Shown here: one piece after another, positions 8,143 through 17,630 of the stretch
How the letters are laid out: each line of letters begins with the position of its first letter
Position numbering within the stretch: the first letter of the stretch is position 1
DNA from: JAFDZV01 sp964455525
Lineage (GTDB): Bacteria > Bacteroidota > Ignavibacteria > OLB7
Direction of reading: 5' to 3'
NCBI GenBank assembly: GCA_964455525.1
Contig: CAYVWR010000001.1
Span: 186,001 to 250,000, forward strand
Length of the DNA: 64,000 nt
Notes under the pieces: generated by a model
Seen by the model: the letters and a program-made list of their open reading frames with translations, nothing else
What the model was told of the DNA's origin: nothing
The model's database searches: none
Position numbers and translations under genes: made by a program

Positions 8143-10275
8143 TTATGCCGCCGCCGGCTCCGTGGGCTTCACCTGGCCGAAGTTGATCGAGGTTGTTCCA
8201 CGATCCAACATCAGCAGGAAGACGGTCTTGGTCACGAACACCGCGGTAAAGAGCGTTGCGGCGATACCGATCATCAACGTGATCGCAAAACCCTGGATCG
8301 GCCCGGTTCCAAAGAGGAAGAGGATGGCACCGGTCATCATGGTTGTGATATGGGTATCGATAATAGCTGCAAACGCCTTGTTGTATCCTACATTGATTGC
8401 GTTTTTCAACGAACGCCCTGCCGCCAACTCCTCTCGTATTCGCTCATAGATAAGAATATTCCCATCCACAGCCATACCGATCGTCAGCACCAGACCGCCG
8501 ATGCCCGGCAGTGTAAGCGTGGCATCGAATGTAGCCAGGATCGCGAGCGTCACAAGGACGTTGAACATCACGGCAAGGTCGGCGATAACGCCACCGAAGC
8601 GATAGTAGAAGAGCATGAAGAGGATCACCATCGCGGCGCCGAGCATCGTAGCATTCAGACCCTGGCGGATCGAATCCTGTCCGAGCGACGGCCCAACGAT
8701 ACGCTCCTCGATAATACGGACCGGGGCCTTCAGCGCACCGGCCTTCAGCACGATAGCCAGCAGGTTGGCCTCCTTGATATCGCTGGAGCCGGTGATCTGC
8801 GAGCTGCCGTTGGGAATCTTGTTCTGCACGGTCGGCGCCGAGTAGACAGCCGAATCGAGCACGATGGCGATACGCTTCTTGATGTTGCGTCCGGTGATCT
8901 CGGCCCACTGGCTGGCGCCATCGGTGGTCATCCCCATCATCACCATCGGACGGCCCGACTGCGGATCGAAGTCGGCACGGGCATCGGAGATCACCTCGCC
9001 GGTCAGCTCGATCTCCGAGTTGATAGCATAGATGCCATATGCGGCGGTCTCGGGGTCCTTGCCTCCGAACTCAGGATGCGCGCTCATGGCGATCTGGATA
9101 TCATCGGGGATAACGGCCTGCACATCGGGACGGCGCAGAAGAGCCTGGATCTTCTCAACGCCCTGACGCGACGCATAGAAATCAAACACGCCATCCGGCA
9201 CACTCTTCATGGTATACACAAGAGTGGTCACATCCTGTGGCTGTGCATCGGGATTCACCCGGGCATAGGTCTGGAAGAGGATCGAGAACGGGTGATCGCG
9301 CATATACGCGGCAGCACGTTCGCTCTCGGGAAGCTTTGCATAGGGATCGGTGGTATCAGCCGAATCGGCCGGGCTGGCCGAGGCAGTGCTCGGCGAATCC
9401 GGGCGCCTGTTGGCCGTATCTGCGCTTGTTATGGCAGAATCGCCACGTTTGGTGGAATCACCTCGCGCGATAACTGCGGTATCCCTGGCGGCCGTGGTAT
9501 CGGCGATCCCCAGCAGCGAATCGGTGGCGATCTTGCCGGCGAGCACCTGATCGATACGCTGGAACAGCCGCACAGCATCGGCATCGTTCCTGACCAGTTT
9601 GAACTCAAGGCGGGCGGTTGTCTGCAAGAGGCTGCGCACGCTCTCCGCATCAGTAACGCCGGGCAGCTCCAGCACGATACGGCGTCCGGCCACCTTCTGG
9701 ATGGTGGTCTCGCTCACGCCGTACTTATCAATACGCTGGCGAACGACCTCGACGGCCTGATCGACGGCATCGGTGATATTGCGGGAAAGCCGCTGGATGA
9801 TGGCGTCGTCCCCGGCAGATGCGCCGAGATCGCCGAGATCATAATAGTTGAGGAGGGTGCGTCCCTGTGGACGGGCGAGACGATCGAAGTTGCGTGTGAA
9901 GATGTCGAGCACCGGCTCATCGGAGGATGCGGACTCATCGCGAGTGGCCTGCATCACCTTCTCGAAGATATCATCGACAGCATCGCGCTGGGCGCTCTCA
10001 TGGAGCAGACCGGCGATATCAACCTCCATCGTAACATACATTCCTCCCTGAAGATCAAGGCCGAGCTTGATCGGAGCGGCAAGGAAATTGCGGAGGTCTT
10101 CACGGTAGTTCTTGCCGTGGATAGAGTCCCACGTGGCAAGGGCGCTCTCCCCCTTGAGGGCAGCTGCCTCCCGCTCCTGGTCGAGCTGGTAGGCCCTGAA
10201 CGTCGGCCAGAGTGCGTACCCACACGCAAGAAGGACGACAATGATCAGCAACGAACGATAACTTATTGGCTTCAC
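8143..10275 (-). CDS. secD: Protein translocase subunit SecD
   Basis: Export-assisting RND-type membrane protein with one N-terminal helix, the LGLDLQGGMYV signature, a large periplasmic region and a C-terminal five-helix bundle (ILIYERIREEL). GTG at 10275 is preferred: GGGGAG lies eight bases upstream and the product starts directly before the first membrane helix (KPISYRSLLIIVVLL); the frame remains open to a TTG at 10407, which looks spurious. The P1 region contains a long Asp/Ser/Thr/Ala-rich, probably disordered insertion beginning near DTTAARDTAVIARGDSTK. About 710 residues. First gene of a likely secD-secF-STAS-purA run. Confidence 0.96.
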   Translation of the reverse strand: MKPISYRSLLIIVVLLACGYALWPTFRAYQLDQEREAAALKGESALATWDSIHGKNYREDLRNFLAAPIKLGLDLQGGMYVTMEVDIAGLLHESAQRDAVDDIFEKVMQATRDESASSDEPVLDIFTRNFDRLARPQGRTLLNYYDLGDLGASAGDDAIIQRLSRNITDAVDQAVEVVRQRIDKYGVSETTIQKVAGRRIVLELPGVTDAESVRSLLQTTARLEFKLVRNDADAVRLFQRIDQVLAGKIATDSLLGIADTTAARDTAVIARGDSTKRGDSAITSADTANRRPDSPSTASASPADSADTTDPYAKLPESERAAAYMRDHPFSILFQTYARVNPDAQPQDVTTLVYTMKSVPDGVFDFYASRQGVEKIQALLRRPDVQAVIPDDIQIAMSAHPEFGGKDPETAAYGIYAINSEIELTGEVISDARADFDPQSGRPMVMMGMTTDGASQWAEITGRNIKKRIAIVLDSAVYSAPTVQNKIPNGSSQITGSSDIKEANLLAIVLKAGALKAPVRIIEERIVGPSLGQDSIRQGLNATMLGAAMVILFMLFYYRFGGVIADLAVMFNVLVTLAILATFDATLTLPGIGGLVLTIGMAVDGNILIYERIREELAAGRSLKNAINVGYNKAFAAIIDTHITTMMTGAILFLFGTGPIQGFAITLMIGIAATLFTAVFVTKTVFLLMLDRGTTSINFGQVKPTEPAAA

Positions 10276-10656
10276 GGACAGTGCTCCCCAGAATACAGGA
10301 TTCCGCTCACGTAACTGGACTTGAATACGAGGGTTAACTATAGATCTTTCCCAAATAGTCGGTTCGGAAAGGCTGCCAATATACGTGGGGCGGTAACTAC
10401 GAGTCAATTTCAGAATTGAATCGGTCCAAAACTACGTTGCATGGCAGCCCCGCCCCCTGGCTGTAAGCGATCGGCCAGAGGGGCACAATACTATAGGAAC
10501 CAGTAGGTATCATCCGGCAACCGACCAGAAGGCGATACCGTGCCGGGATCGGGCGGATCATCGCCCCGATAGCGGCTTCTGCTGCACCATGCGATCGGTT
10601 TTCCCCGACAAACGGAGAAAGGGTCGGCTATGGTGCCCGATGGCCGCCGAGGCCTG
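10276..10656. other. Intergenic region pyk / secD
   Basis: 381 bp between the end of pyk and the start of secD. It must hold the secD promoter, but I see no confident consensus, hairpin or coding frame. Short frames here have no recognisable product. Confidence 0.4.
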
Positions 10657-12123
10657 CTAGACGTGATTGACAACGATCATATTGGTGCTCGCCTTTTCAT
10701 CCATCGGATAGCCGGTCGTGACAATCACAATATCCCCTTCTTCTACCACACCTGCCTCCAGCGCCGCCTTTTTCATTGTAGAAAGGGCATTCTCGGTGGT
10801 ATCCGGGTGCTGGATGAGAAGGCTGTAGATGCCGCGATAGAGTGTTAGCTGGCGGCAGAGCACCTCATCCTGCGCCATGGCAATGATAGTCACCCCCGGG
10901 CGATGCCGCGACATGACACGTGCCGTATTGCCGGTATAGGTAAGGCAGAGAATCGCCCGTGCGTTCACCTGCACCGAGAGAACGCACGCTGCGGTTGCCA
11001 CCGCATATTCGGACTGCTCGGCAACATTGGAAAGCCCCTGCGGGCCTCGTACGGCGGGATTGAACGATACGGCGCTCTCGGTGGAACGGATGATATCGTT
11101 CATCATCATCACCGCCTCCACCGGATAAGCGCCAACCGAGGTCTCGGCCGAGAGCATCACCACATCGGTGCCATCGAACACGGCATTGGCAACATCGGAG
11201 GACTCAGCGCGAGTAGGACGCGGATTGTTGATCATCGACTCCAGCATCTGGGTGGCGGTAATCACCGGCTTGCCCATCTCGTTGCAGCGCTTGATGATGC
11301 GCTTCTGGAGCAGTGGCACCTCGTGGCTCGGCAGCTCAACGCCCAGATCGCCACGTGCGATCATCACCGCATCGGAGGCAACGATGATGGCATCCAGTTC
11401 CCGTATCGCCTCGATCTTCTCGATTTTTGCGATCACCGGTGTAGACTGCCCTTTCTGGGCAATGAGCTTCTTCAGATCGAGGATATCCTTGGCCGAGCGA
11501 ACAAACGAGAGCGCGACGAAGTCAACGCCAAGTTCCAGTCCAAACAGAAGATCGCGACGATCCTTCACCGTCAGAGCAGGCTCGCTGACATTCACACCGG
11601 GGAGGTTCACCCCCTTATGTTCTTTCAGAAGCCCCCCGTTTATCACGCTACAGGAGACATTTCTACCGCTCTTGGAATCCACCCGCAAGGCAAGCAGGCC
11701 ATCGTCGAGGAAGATCATATCTCCCGGCTGGACATCATCGGCAAGCTTCTTATATGCCACCGGGATCCTCTCATCCCCCTCGGCTACCGCATCGGTGGTA
11801 AGCACCACCTTTGCCGCAGGGCGAAGCAGTATCGGGCCGCCCGGAAGGGCGCCGATACGGATCTTCGGCCCCTGGAGATCCTGAATGATCGGGATGTGCC
11901 GGTTCAGCTCCTTGGCCGCAGCACGAGTCATCTCGAAAAGCTTGCGATGTGTCTCGTGGCGTGAATGGGAGAAATTGAGCCGGATGGCATCCGCCCCGGC
12001 GATGATCATCTGCTTGATCCGTTCCTTGGTTGCCGTGGCAGGGCCAAGGGTGCAGAGAATCTTGGTATGCTGGAGCGACGGGGGAAAGACAACCGGCTGC
12101 TGACGCACTTCATGTTGTTCCAT
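10657..12123 (-). CDS. pyk: Pyruvate kinase
   Basis: Last step of glycolysis, phosphoenolpyruvate plus ADP to pyruvate plus ATP. Signatures seen: TKILCTLGPAT at the N-terminus, RLNFSHS, the lysine active-site region VIAKIEKIEAI, MIARGDLGVE, and the KPVITATQMLESM segment. The C-terminal domain is complete, 488 residues from ATG at 12123; the frame opens nine bases earlier at a TTG. A stand-alone minus-strand gene between the OmpA-like block and secD. Certain. Confidence 0.97.
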   Translation of the reverse strand: MEQHEVRQQPVVFPPSLQHTKILCTLGPATATKERIKQMIIAGADAIRLNFSHSRHETHRKLFEMTRAAAKELNRHIPIIQDLQGPKIRIGALPGGPILLRPAAKVVLTTDAVAEGDERIPVAYKKLADDVQPGDMIFLDDGLLALRVDSKSGRNVSCSVINGGLLKEHKGVNLPGVNVSEPALTVKDRRDLLFGLELGVDFVALSFVRSAKDILDLKKLIAQKGQSTPVIAKIEKIEAIRELDAIIVASDAVMIARGDLGVELPSHEVPLLQKRIIKRCNEMGKPVITATQMLESMINNPRPTRAESSDVANAVFDGTDVVMLSAETSVGAYPVEAVMMMNDIIRSTESAVSFNPAVRGPQGLSNVAEQSEYAVATAACVLSVQVNARAILCLTYTGNTARVMSRHRPGVTIIAMAQDEVLCRQLTLYRGIYSLLIQHPDTTENALSTMKKAALEAGVVEEGDIVIVTTGYPMDEKASTNMIVVNHV

Positions 12124-12276
12124 ATCATACAAATATATGAAAGCCCCCGGACGATAGGGGCGGCGAATCCGCCCAATGCATTCTCTTCACACTGATTGGG
12201 CAGGAACAGCCGCGATTATCGCCGTTGAAACCCGGGCAGAGATGCCCGAACGGCGGCGCTCGGCGCCACAGCGTAT

Positions 12277-12311
12277 AAAAAAAGGGGCCGAAGAAGATTT
12301 CTCCGGCCCCT
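12277..12311 (-). terminator. Terminator of the first OmpA-like gene
   Basis: Minus-strand AGGGGCCG / CGGCCCCT stem followed by a run of seven T, 36 bp after the stop of the gene at 12347. Confidence 0.88.
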
Positions 12312-12346
12312 GATCGCTTCACAGAACATATGTGAAGGAACTTCTA

Positions 12347-14167
12347 TCAGTCGCAGGTTCTGGAAACCTTCACGGCGATACGGCGATTCTGCTTGCGAAT
12401 GGACTCCAGATCCTCCGGCTTCATCTTCTTTGCTTCGGCCGACTTCGGATCAGGCTCGGCAACGGCATTCTTGCGGCTGCCGTAGCCGATCGTCATATCA
12501 ACCTTGCTTCCATCGCTACCACGTTCGATAAGCCACTGCTTCACGCGTGCGGCGCGCATATCGCTCAGCTCCTGGTTGCGCTTCTCGGTCCCCTCGCGCG
12601 AGGCATGCCCCTCGATGATAACGCCAAGCCCCGGGCACTGGTTCACATACGCCAGCAGCTTGGCCAGGTTCTCATCGGTTTCTGGACGTGAGAAGTCGAA
12701 CTCGTCGGTATTGACCTTGAAGAAGATATCGGGGAAGTTTGTGATAGTTCCCACCTTTGGCGGCGCCGGGCATCCGGCACGCTCTGGAACACCGGCGATG
12801 AGCGGGCAACGGTCGTCGCCATCAATCACGGTATCACCATCGGTATCGGGGTTCAGAGGATCGGTCTTCACCCGGAGGACCTCTTCGCCATCGGTCAGCT
12901 TGTCGTTATCGGTATCGGCCTTCAGAGGATCGGTCTTGTAAGTATGCACCTCTTCGCCATCCTTGAGACCATCGCCATCGGTATCGGCAACCTTGGGATT
13001 GGTCTTGTAGGTACGCACCTCTTCACCATCGTTAAGACCATCGCCATCGGTATCGGCCGCAAGCGGATTGGTCGAGTAGACGGTGATTTCCTCGCCATCG
13101 GGGAGACCATCGCCATCGGTATCGGCATTGGTCGGGTCGGTGCGATGCACATTCACCTCGTCACCATCGGTCAGCTTGTCGCCGTCGGTATCGGGGTTCT
13201 TCGGATCGGTCTTGCGTGCGATCTCCTGGCCGTCGTTCAGGCCATCGTTATCGGTATCGGGATTGCGCGGATCGGTGCCATAGGTGCGCAGTTCCTCGAA
13301 ATCGTTAAGGCCATCGCCATCAGTATCGGCCTTCAGAGGATCGGTGCGATAGGTGCGCACCTCCTCAAAGTCGGTAAGGCCATCGCCATCGGTATCAACA
13401 TTGCAGGGATCGGTGCCAATGCGGCGCTCCTCGGTGTCGGTAAGGCCATCCTTATCGCAATCGAGTGAGCCGAAGATATAATAGCTGGCCCCCACCCCGA
13501 ACAATGCGAACACATCGTTGGGACTATCGCCCGCATCGGCAAAATCATCGAGATAATCGGTCTGGGTCAGATTGATCTGCCCCTTTGCGTTCAGCGTAAG
13601 ATCATCGGTCACATACATCTCGATACCGGCGCCGAGCGGAATGGTAAGCTGGGTCTTGTCGTACAAACCACGCTGATTATTCGGCAGGCCTACGTTCTGA
13701 TCCAGATTGCGCGGCTCGAAGTTCATCACACCGATACCACCGAAGATATAGGGGACAAGCTTCTGATGCGGCGTGATATTATACGAAAGGAGCATCGAGT
13801 AGGTATTGACGCGGATTGCATTCTTCTCCTCGCGACGGATATCGGTATTGGGGTAGAATGTGGCATCGAAGGGGCCGAAATACTCGGGATGATCGCGCAG
13901 GTTCTGCTCGTTCAGCTTATAACGAAGCTGCGAGAAACCGAACATGCCATGCAGCGAGATAAATGGGATGATGTTCCAGCGGAGATAGATATCCCCTCCC
14001 TGCCAGAACTGATTATCGGTGAACGATCCCCAGTACTTGCTCAGACCATAGTGCGCGCCAAACGCGACGCGCCCTGCTGCCGATTGCGCCGAGACCTGCA
14101 TGGTTGCGGACACCATGAACAGCAACGCAATTGCAAGCATCGTGTAGAAACGTGCATGTTGTCTCAT
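12347..14167 (-). CDS. OmpA-family outer-membrane protein with nine TSP3 repeats
   Basis: A signal peptide (cleavage near Ala-Gln-Ser around residue 28) precedes a domain of about 200 residues that looks like an eight-stranded outer-membrane barrel (alternating aromatic strands, GAHYGLSKYWGSF). Then come nine near-identical 22-residue repeats of the form DTDGDGLxDGEEVxTYxTDP plus a final half-repeat: thrombospondin type 3 calcium-binding repeats. The C-terminal 130 residues are an OmpA peptidoglycan-binding domain (VIIEGHASREGTEKRNQELS). It presumably links outer membrane and wall, with a calcium-stiffened rod between. A shorter paralogue lies just upstream. Confidence 0.9.
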   Translation of the reverse strand: MRQHARFYTMLAIALLFMVSATMQVSAQSAAGRVAFGAHYGLSKYWGSFTDNQFWQGGDIYLRWNIIPFISLHGMFGFSQLRYKLNEQNLRDHPEYFGPFDATFYPNTDIRREEKNAIRVNTYSMLLSYNITPHQKLVPYIFGGIGVMNFEPRNLDQNVGLPNNQRGLYDKTQLTIPLGAGIEMYVTDDLTLNAKGQINLTQTDYLDDFADAGDSPNDVFALFGVGASYYIFGSLDCDKDGLTDTEERRIGTDPCNVDTDGDGLTDFEEVRTYRTDPLKADTDGDGLNDFEELRTYGTDPRNPDTDNDGLNDGQEIARKTDPKNPDTDGDKLTDGDEVNVHRTDPTNADTDGDGLPDGEEITVYSTNPLAADTDGDGLNDGEEVRTYKTNPKVADTDGDGLKDGEEVHTYKTDPLKADTDNDKLTDGEEVLRVKTDPLNPDTDGDTVIDGDDRCPLIAGVPERAGCPAPPKVGTITNFPDIFFKVNTDEFDFSRPETDENLAKLLAYVNQCPGLGVIIEGHASREGTEKRNQELSDMRAARVKQWLIERGSDGSKVDMTIGYGSRKNAVAEPDPKSAEAKKMKPEDLESIRKQNRRIAVKVSRTCD

Positions 14168-14552
14168 GAATTACCTTCGATTGAGATACGGAGTTGTTCT
14201 CATAACATCCGTCATGAGAAGTGTATATGGGCTGCCTCAGCAATAAGCGAGCCAGGATACGAACGCTGGAACCCTACGCGAGGGAAATCATGGGGGAGTA
14301 TCAGGAAGTTCGGCAGCCTCAAAGTTATAGCGAGCCGGGCTACAACGAAACCAGGTGGAGTGTTAGGCTTCGTAACGGAGATGCCCGGCCCCTGCCATCG
14401 TGGAGGATGCCGACTCATGGTGTGTGGGGACCGGCATGAATGTACGACGTACGGACCGACAATGACAACAGAAACGACCGGCGTTCCCAGAAAAGCCGGT
14501 CATGACAATGATCGACCGCAATCCATGTTCACAAGGGAGAACGGCCACCGCT
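14168..14552. other. Intergenic region between the two OmpA-like genes
   Basis: 385 bp without a convincing gene. It contains GACCGGC / GCCGGTC (14476-14501) with a 12-base loop, about 50 bp past the stop of the second OmpA-like gene; the tail on the minus strand is only weakly T-rich, so it is a possible terminator at best. Confidence 0.5.
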
Positions 14553-16424
14553 CTAGCGGCACGGCTCCCGTACCAGCGTTGTAATGCGCCGGTTCTGACG
14601 CCGGATCTGCTCCAGAAGCGATGCGGGGACGCTGCCATCGCGTGGTTCAGGAACACGAGGGAGCTGGCTGCCATATCCGATGGTGCCAAGAATTTTCTCT
14701 CTGGCCACGCCATTATCCAACAGCCAATCCTGCACACGGCGCGCTCGCTTCTGCGAAAGCTGTTGATTCCAGCGTGGATTTCCCTCGGACGACGTATGCC
14801 CCTCGATCACCACGCCGATGTCATCGCACTGGCGCAGATAGCTAAGGAGGCGGCTCAGGTTCCTGGATGTTTCCGGGCGTGAAAGATCGAAATCATCGCT
14901 ATTGACGCGGAAGTAGATGCCCGCAAAATCGGTTCGATCGCCTTCGATGGCCGATTCGGGAAGCCCACGGAGCGGGCCGCTCTGGCGTATCCGCTCGCTG
15001 TAATCGGCGGGCGACATCCCGGCAGGGCAACCGTTATTGGCGGGATCTCCCTTCAGATTCGGGCACTGATCCACGCCATCCGGAACGCCATCGCCGTCGG
15101 TATCAGGGTTCAGAGGGTCAGTAAAAAGCCGGGTCACCTCCACGCCGTCGCCAAGACTATCGCCATCGGTATCAATATCGAGCGGATCGGTCTTGTAGAG
15201 CCGGACTTCCTGACCATCGCGCAGCCCGTCGCCATCGCTATCGGAGTTCAGAGGATTGGTACCATAGACTATCACTTCGGCGCCATCGGTAAGCCCATCG
15301 CCATCGGTATCGGGATTGTTCGGGCTTGTATTATAGCGGAAGATCTCATCGGCATCGCTGAGATTATCGCCATCGCTATCGGCGTTGAACGGATCGGTCA
15401 TATAGCGAAAGCGCTCCTCGTCGTCGCTAATGCCATCGCCATCGCTGTCGAGCCAGGGGCCGGTGGCATCGGCAATCGGGGCTGGCGTTCCGGCTCCGGA
15501 CGGCTGAGCCTCCGGCTGATACATGGAGGTATCCAGAACGGCATCGGCACCCCGGGGTTCCGCACGGCCGGTGGAAGGGCCTGAGGCGATGTCCGATCCG
15601 CCGGTCTGCCGAGGCGGCTCCGGCTGCCGATGTGCAACCGGGGGCGGCTCGGGCCTCTCCGCCTTCGGATTGTTGAGCGTTATGGATGCGCCGATCGTAA
15701 TGGTAGCAAAATAATCGGCAGGGGTCTCCACATCTCCCGGTCCTATGCGCCCATCCTCCCCCGACTCAAAATCGAGGTGATGGGCATAACCATCGAGATA
15801 ATCGGTGGAATTGACATAAAAAAGCCCCTGGAGGTAGATGCCAAAGCGGTCGGAGAAATGATATTCCACTCCCCCCCCCACCGGCATAACCATCACCAGA
15901 TCGTCGTATTCCCCAGTAATATTCCTTGGGATGGCAATGCCGCTATCGTTGGTCACCGTAAAGTTGATAAGGCCAAGGCCGAGCGTGAAATACGGTACCA
16001 GGCGCGACTCCGGGAAAAAATGGCTGCGGGCCAGGAGAAGATAGCGGTTGATGCCAATGGTGTTCTCCTCGGTGATCGCCACATCGGTTCCGGGATAGGT
16101 GGAGGTTCCCACCGGACCGAAAAAATTGGAGGCATAGCGGCTTCTGTTGGTCTGGCTGATGCCATACGAGAGGTTCGTACGGCCAACCATGCCATGCAGG
16201 GAGAAGGACGGAGCGATAGTATAGCCCAGGGTCACACCGAAATCGGTGCCGAAATGTGGTGCCAGCGAGCCTTGATATTGCAGGCTGTTGAACTCTCCAA
16301 AATACATTCCCGTTCCAAACTCCACCCCGGCCACCACCGCATCGGCGACAACCTGGGCACCGGCCACAGCCGGGAACAGAAACAGAAGGCCGAGGAGAAC
16401 ACTGGCTCTGAAAGCTTCTCGCAT
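14553..16424 (-). CDS. OmpA-family outer-membrane protein with five TSP3 repeats
   Basis: Paralogue of the gene at 12347-14167 with the same order: signal peptide (end near Ala-Gln-Val), N-terminal barrel-like domain, a Pro/Gln/Ser-rich linker, TSP3 repeats and C-terminal OmpA domain (VVIEGHTSSEGNPRWNQQLS). It has five full repeats of the DSDGDGLxDGxEVxxYxTDP type plus a terminal one, and a longer linker (about residues 255-325) than its neighbour. The shared phrase YFRVNSDDFDLSRPETSRNL against FFKVNTDEFDFSRPETDENL shows the duplication directly. Probably structural, anchoring the outer membrane to peptidoglycan. Confidence 0.9.
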   Translation of the reverse strand: MREAFRASVLLGLLFLFPAVAGAQVVADAVVAGVEFGTGMYFGEFNSLQYQGSLAPHFGTDFGVTLGYTIAPSFSLHGMVGRTNLSYGISQTNRSRYASNFFGPVGTSTYPGTDVAITEENTIGINRYLLLARSHFFPESRLVPYFTLGLGLINFTVTNDSGIAIPRNITGEYDDLVMVMPVGGGVEYHFSDRFGIYLQGLFYVNSTDYLDGYAHHLDFESGEDGRIGPGDVETPADYFATITIGASITLNNPKAERPEPPPVAHRQPEPPRQTGGSDIASGPSTGRAEPRGADAVLDTSMYQPEAQPSGAGTPAPIADATGPWLDSDGDGISDDEERFRYMTDPFNADSDGDNLSDADEIFRYNTSPNNPDTDGDGLTDGAEVIVYGTNPLNSDSDGDGLRDGQEVRLYKTDPLDIDTDGDSLGDGVEVTRLFTDPLNPDTDGDGVPDGVDQCPNLKGDPANNGCPAGMSPADYSERIRQSGPLRGLPESAIEGDRTDFAGIYFRVNSDDFDLSRPETSRNLSRLLSYLRQCDDIGVVIEGHTSSEGNPRWNQQLSQKRARRVQDWLLDNGVAREKILGTIGYGSQLPRVPEPRDGSVPASLLEQIRRQNRRITTLVREPCR

Positions 16425-16618
16425 ATCAACGGTACAGGTTGGGTTGCATCCGGCGTGGGAATCAAGGGGTCAGGTCTTTGCCTGCCATCAACGACAGGAT
16501 ATCGCCGGACGATCCGGGAAGCATCCCATTGCTTCCACAGACACGGGGCTATCGCATTCGGCGCTCAGGAGAGTCATAACCCTTTTGGCGGGCGCATGTT
16601 ACGCTTTAGAACCGACAC

Positions 16619-16663
16619 AAAAAACGCCCGGCCCCGATAGCATCTCTGCGAACGTGGCCGGGC
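16619..16663 (-). terminator. Terminator of tmk
   Basis: GCCCGGCC / GGCCGGGC stem with a 22-base loop and, on the minus strand, a GTTTTTTG tail, 37 bp after the tmk stop. Confidence 0.88.
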
Positions 16664-16699
16664 AGCCAGGATAATGCCATCTCCTGATGAGAAACGATA

Positions 16700-17395
16700 T
16701 CAGCCTGCGATTGAATTTGCCTCGTAATCCACAAGGCTCTCCAGATCGATGCCCTCAGCGGTCGCAGAGGGGGGGATTGCAGCAAGCTTCTCCTGCACAA
16801 GACGCCAGATCGTGGCATGTACTTCGTCCGGTGTGTTGCTGCCGTCGATCACATAAAACCGGCCACGTTCCTCTTCGGCAAGCGTCATATAGCCATTGAT
16901 GACACGCTCATAAAAACGCACGCCGCTTTCCTCCATGCGGTCACGTTCGGAGGCAAGGCGATCCTTGCAGCGTTCAAATGCCAGCTCGGGGGAGATATCG
17001 ATGAAAAACGTCATATCAGGGACCAGGTCCTGGGTTGCAATCCGGTTGATATGCATAATATCCTCCAGCGGAAGCTGGCGTCCGTATCCCTGATACGCGA
17101 CGGTGGAATCATAGAAGCGATCGCAGACCACCACCGTATTGCGATCCAGCGCGGGGAGGATCACCTGCCCGACAAGCTGCGCCCGGCTTGCAGCAAACAA
17201 CAGCAACTCGGTCCGCTCGTTCATCTCCATGAACTCTTTGTTCAGGAGGATCTCGCGGATATGCTCCGACAACCGGGTATTGCCCGGCTCACGAAGCGGC
17301 AGTACGTCTCGTCCTGATTGCTCCAGCCGCTCGACCAGCAGGCGAGCCTGAGTCGACTTGCCGCAGCAGTCGATGCCTTCAAATGTTATGAACAT
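16700..17395 (-). CDS. tmk: Thymidylate kinase
   Basis: Phosphorylates dTMP to dTDP. The P-loop is FEGIDCCGKST (residues 5-15), followed by the REPG motif (here REPGNT where most have REPGGT) and the DRF motif CDRFYDSTVAYQGYGR around residue 92. The lid region ERCKDRLASERDRMEESG is present. 231 residues, slightly longer than average because of a C-terminal extension ending in VDYEANSIAG. ATG at 17395, divergent from the lipoprotein gene at 17631. Confidence 0.96.
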   Translation of the reverse strand: MFITFEGIDCCGKSTQARLLVERLEQSGRDVLPLREPGNTRLSEHIREILLNKEFMEMNERTELLLFAASRAQLVGQVILPALDRNTVVVCDRFYDSTVAYQGYGRQLPLEDIMHINRIATQDLVPDMTFFIDISPELAFERCKDRLASERDRMEESGVRFYERVINGYMTLAEEERGRFYVIDGSNTPDEVHATIWRLVQEKLAAIPPSATAEGIDLESLVDYEANSIAG

Positions 17396-17450
17396 AGGCG
17401 CTGCTCCAATTTACAGTGAGACAAATAGTGGGAAGTTCTTAGCTTGTTCA

Positions 17451-17471
17451 TCTGTCCGCCAGGCGGACAGA
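17451..17471. repeat. Perfect 21-bp palindrome
   Basis: TCTGTCCGCC-A-GGCGGACAGA, ten base pairs with a single central base, in the divergent tmk/lipoprotein spacer. It could be an operator or a dispersed palindromic repeat; no function can be assigned. Confidence 0.6.
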
Positions 17472-17630
17472 GAAGGAAGGGGTACGAAGGGATGGGCACA
17501 GCCGATGGCGGGACCGGTTGTTGCAACGGCACCCTGCCAGGGGATATGAACCGGAGTTGCTGTGAAACTGTCATCGTTTGGGAAAATAGACTCCCAACGG
17601 ACCAAAGTCAATTGTTATCAACCCTTATTT

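Noticed and set aside
8140..10314. 724-codon open frame on the plus strand
   Set aside because: Antisense shadow of secD and secF spacer; composition is random-like.
12830..13450. Regular ~66-bp DNA repeats that could suggest a CRISPR or satellite array
   Set aside because: They are the in-frame codons of the TSP3 repeats of the OmpA-like protein; there are no unique spacers.
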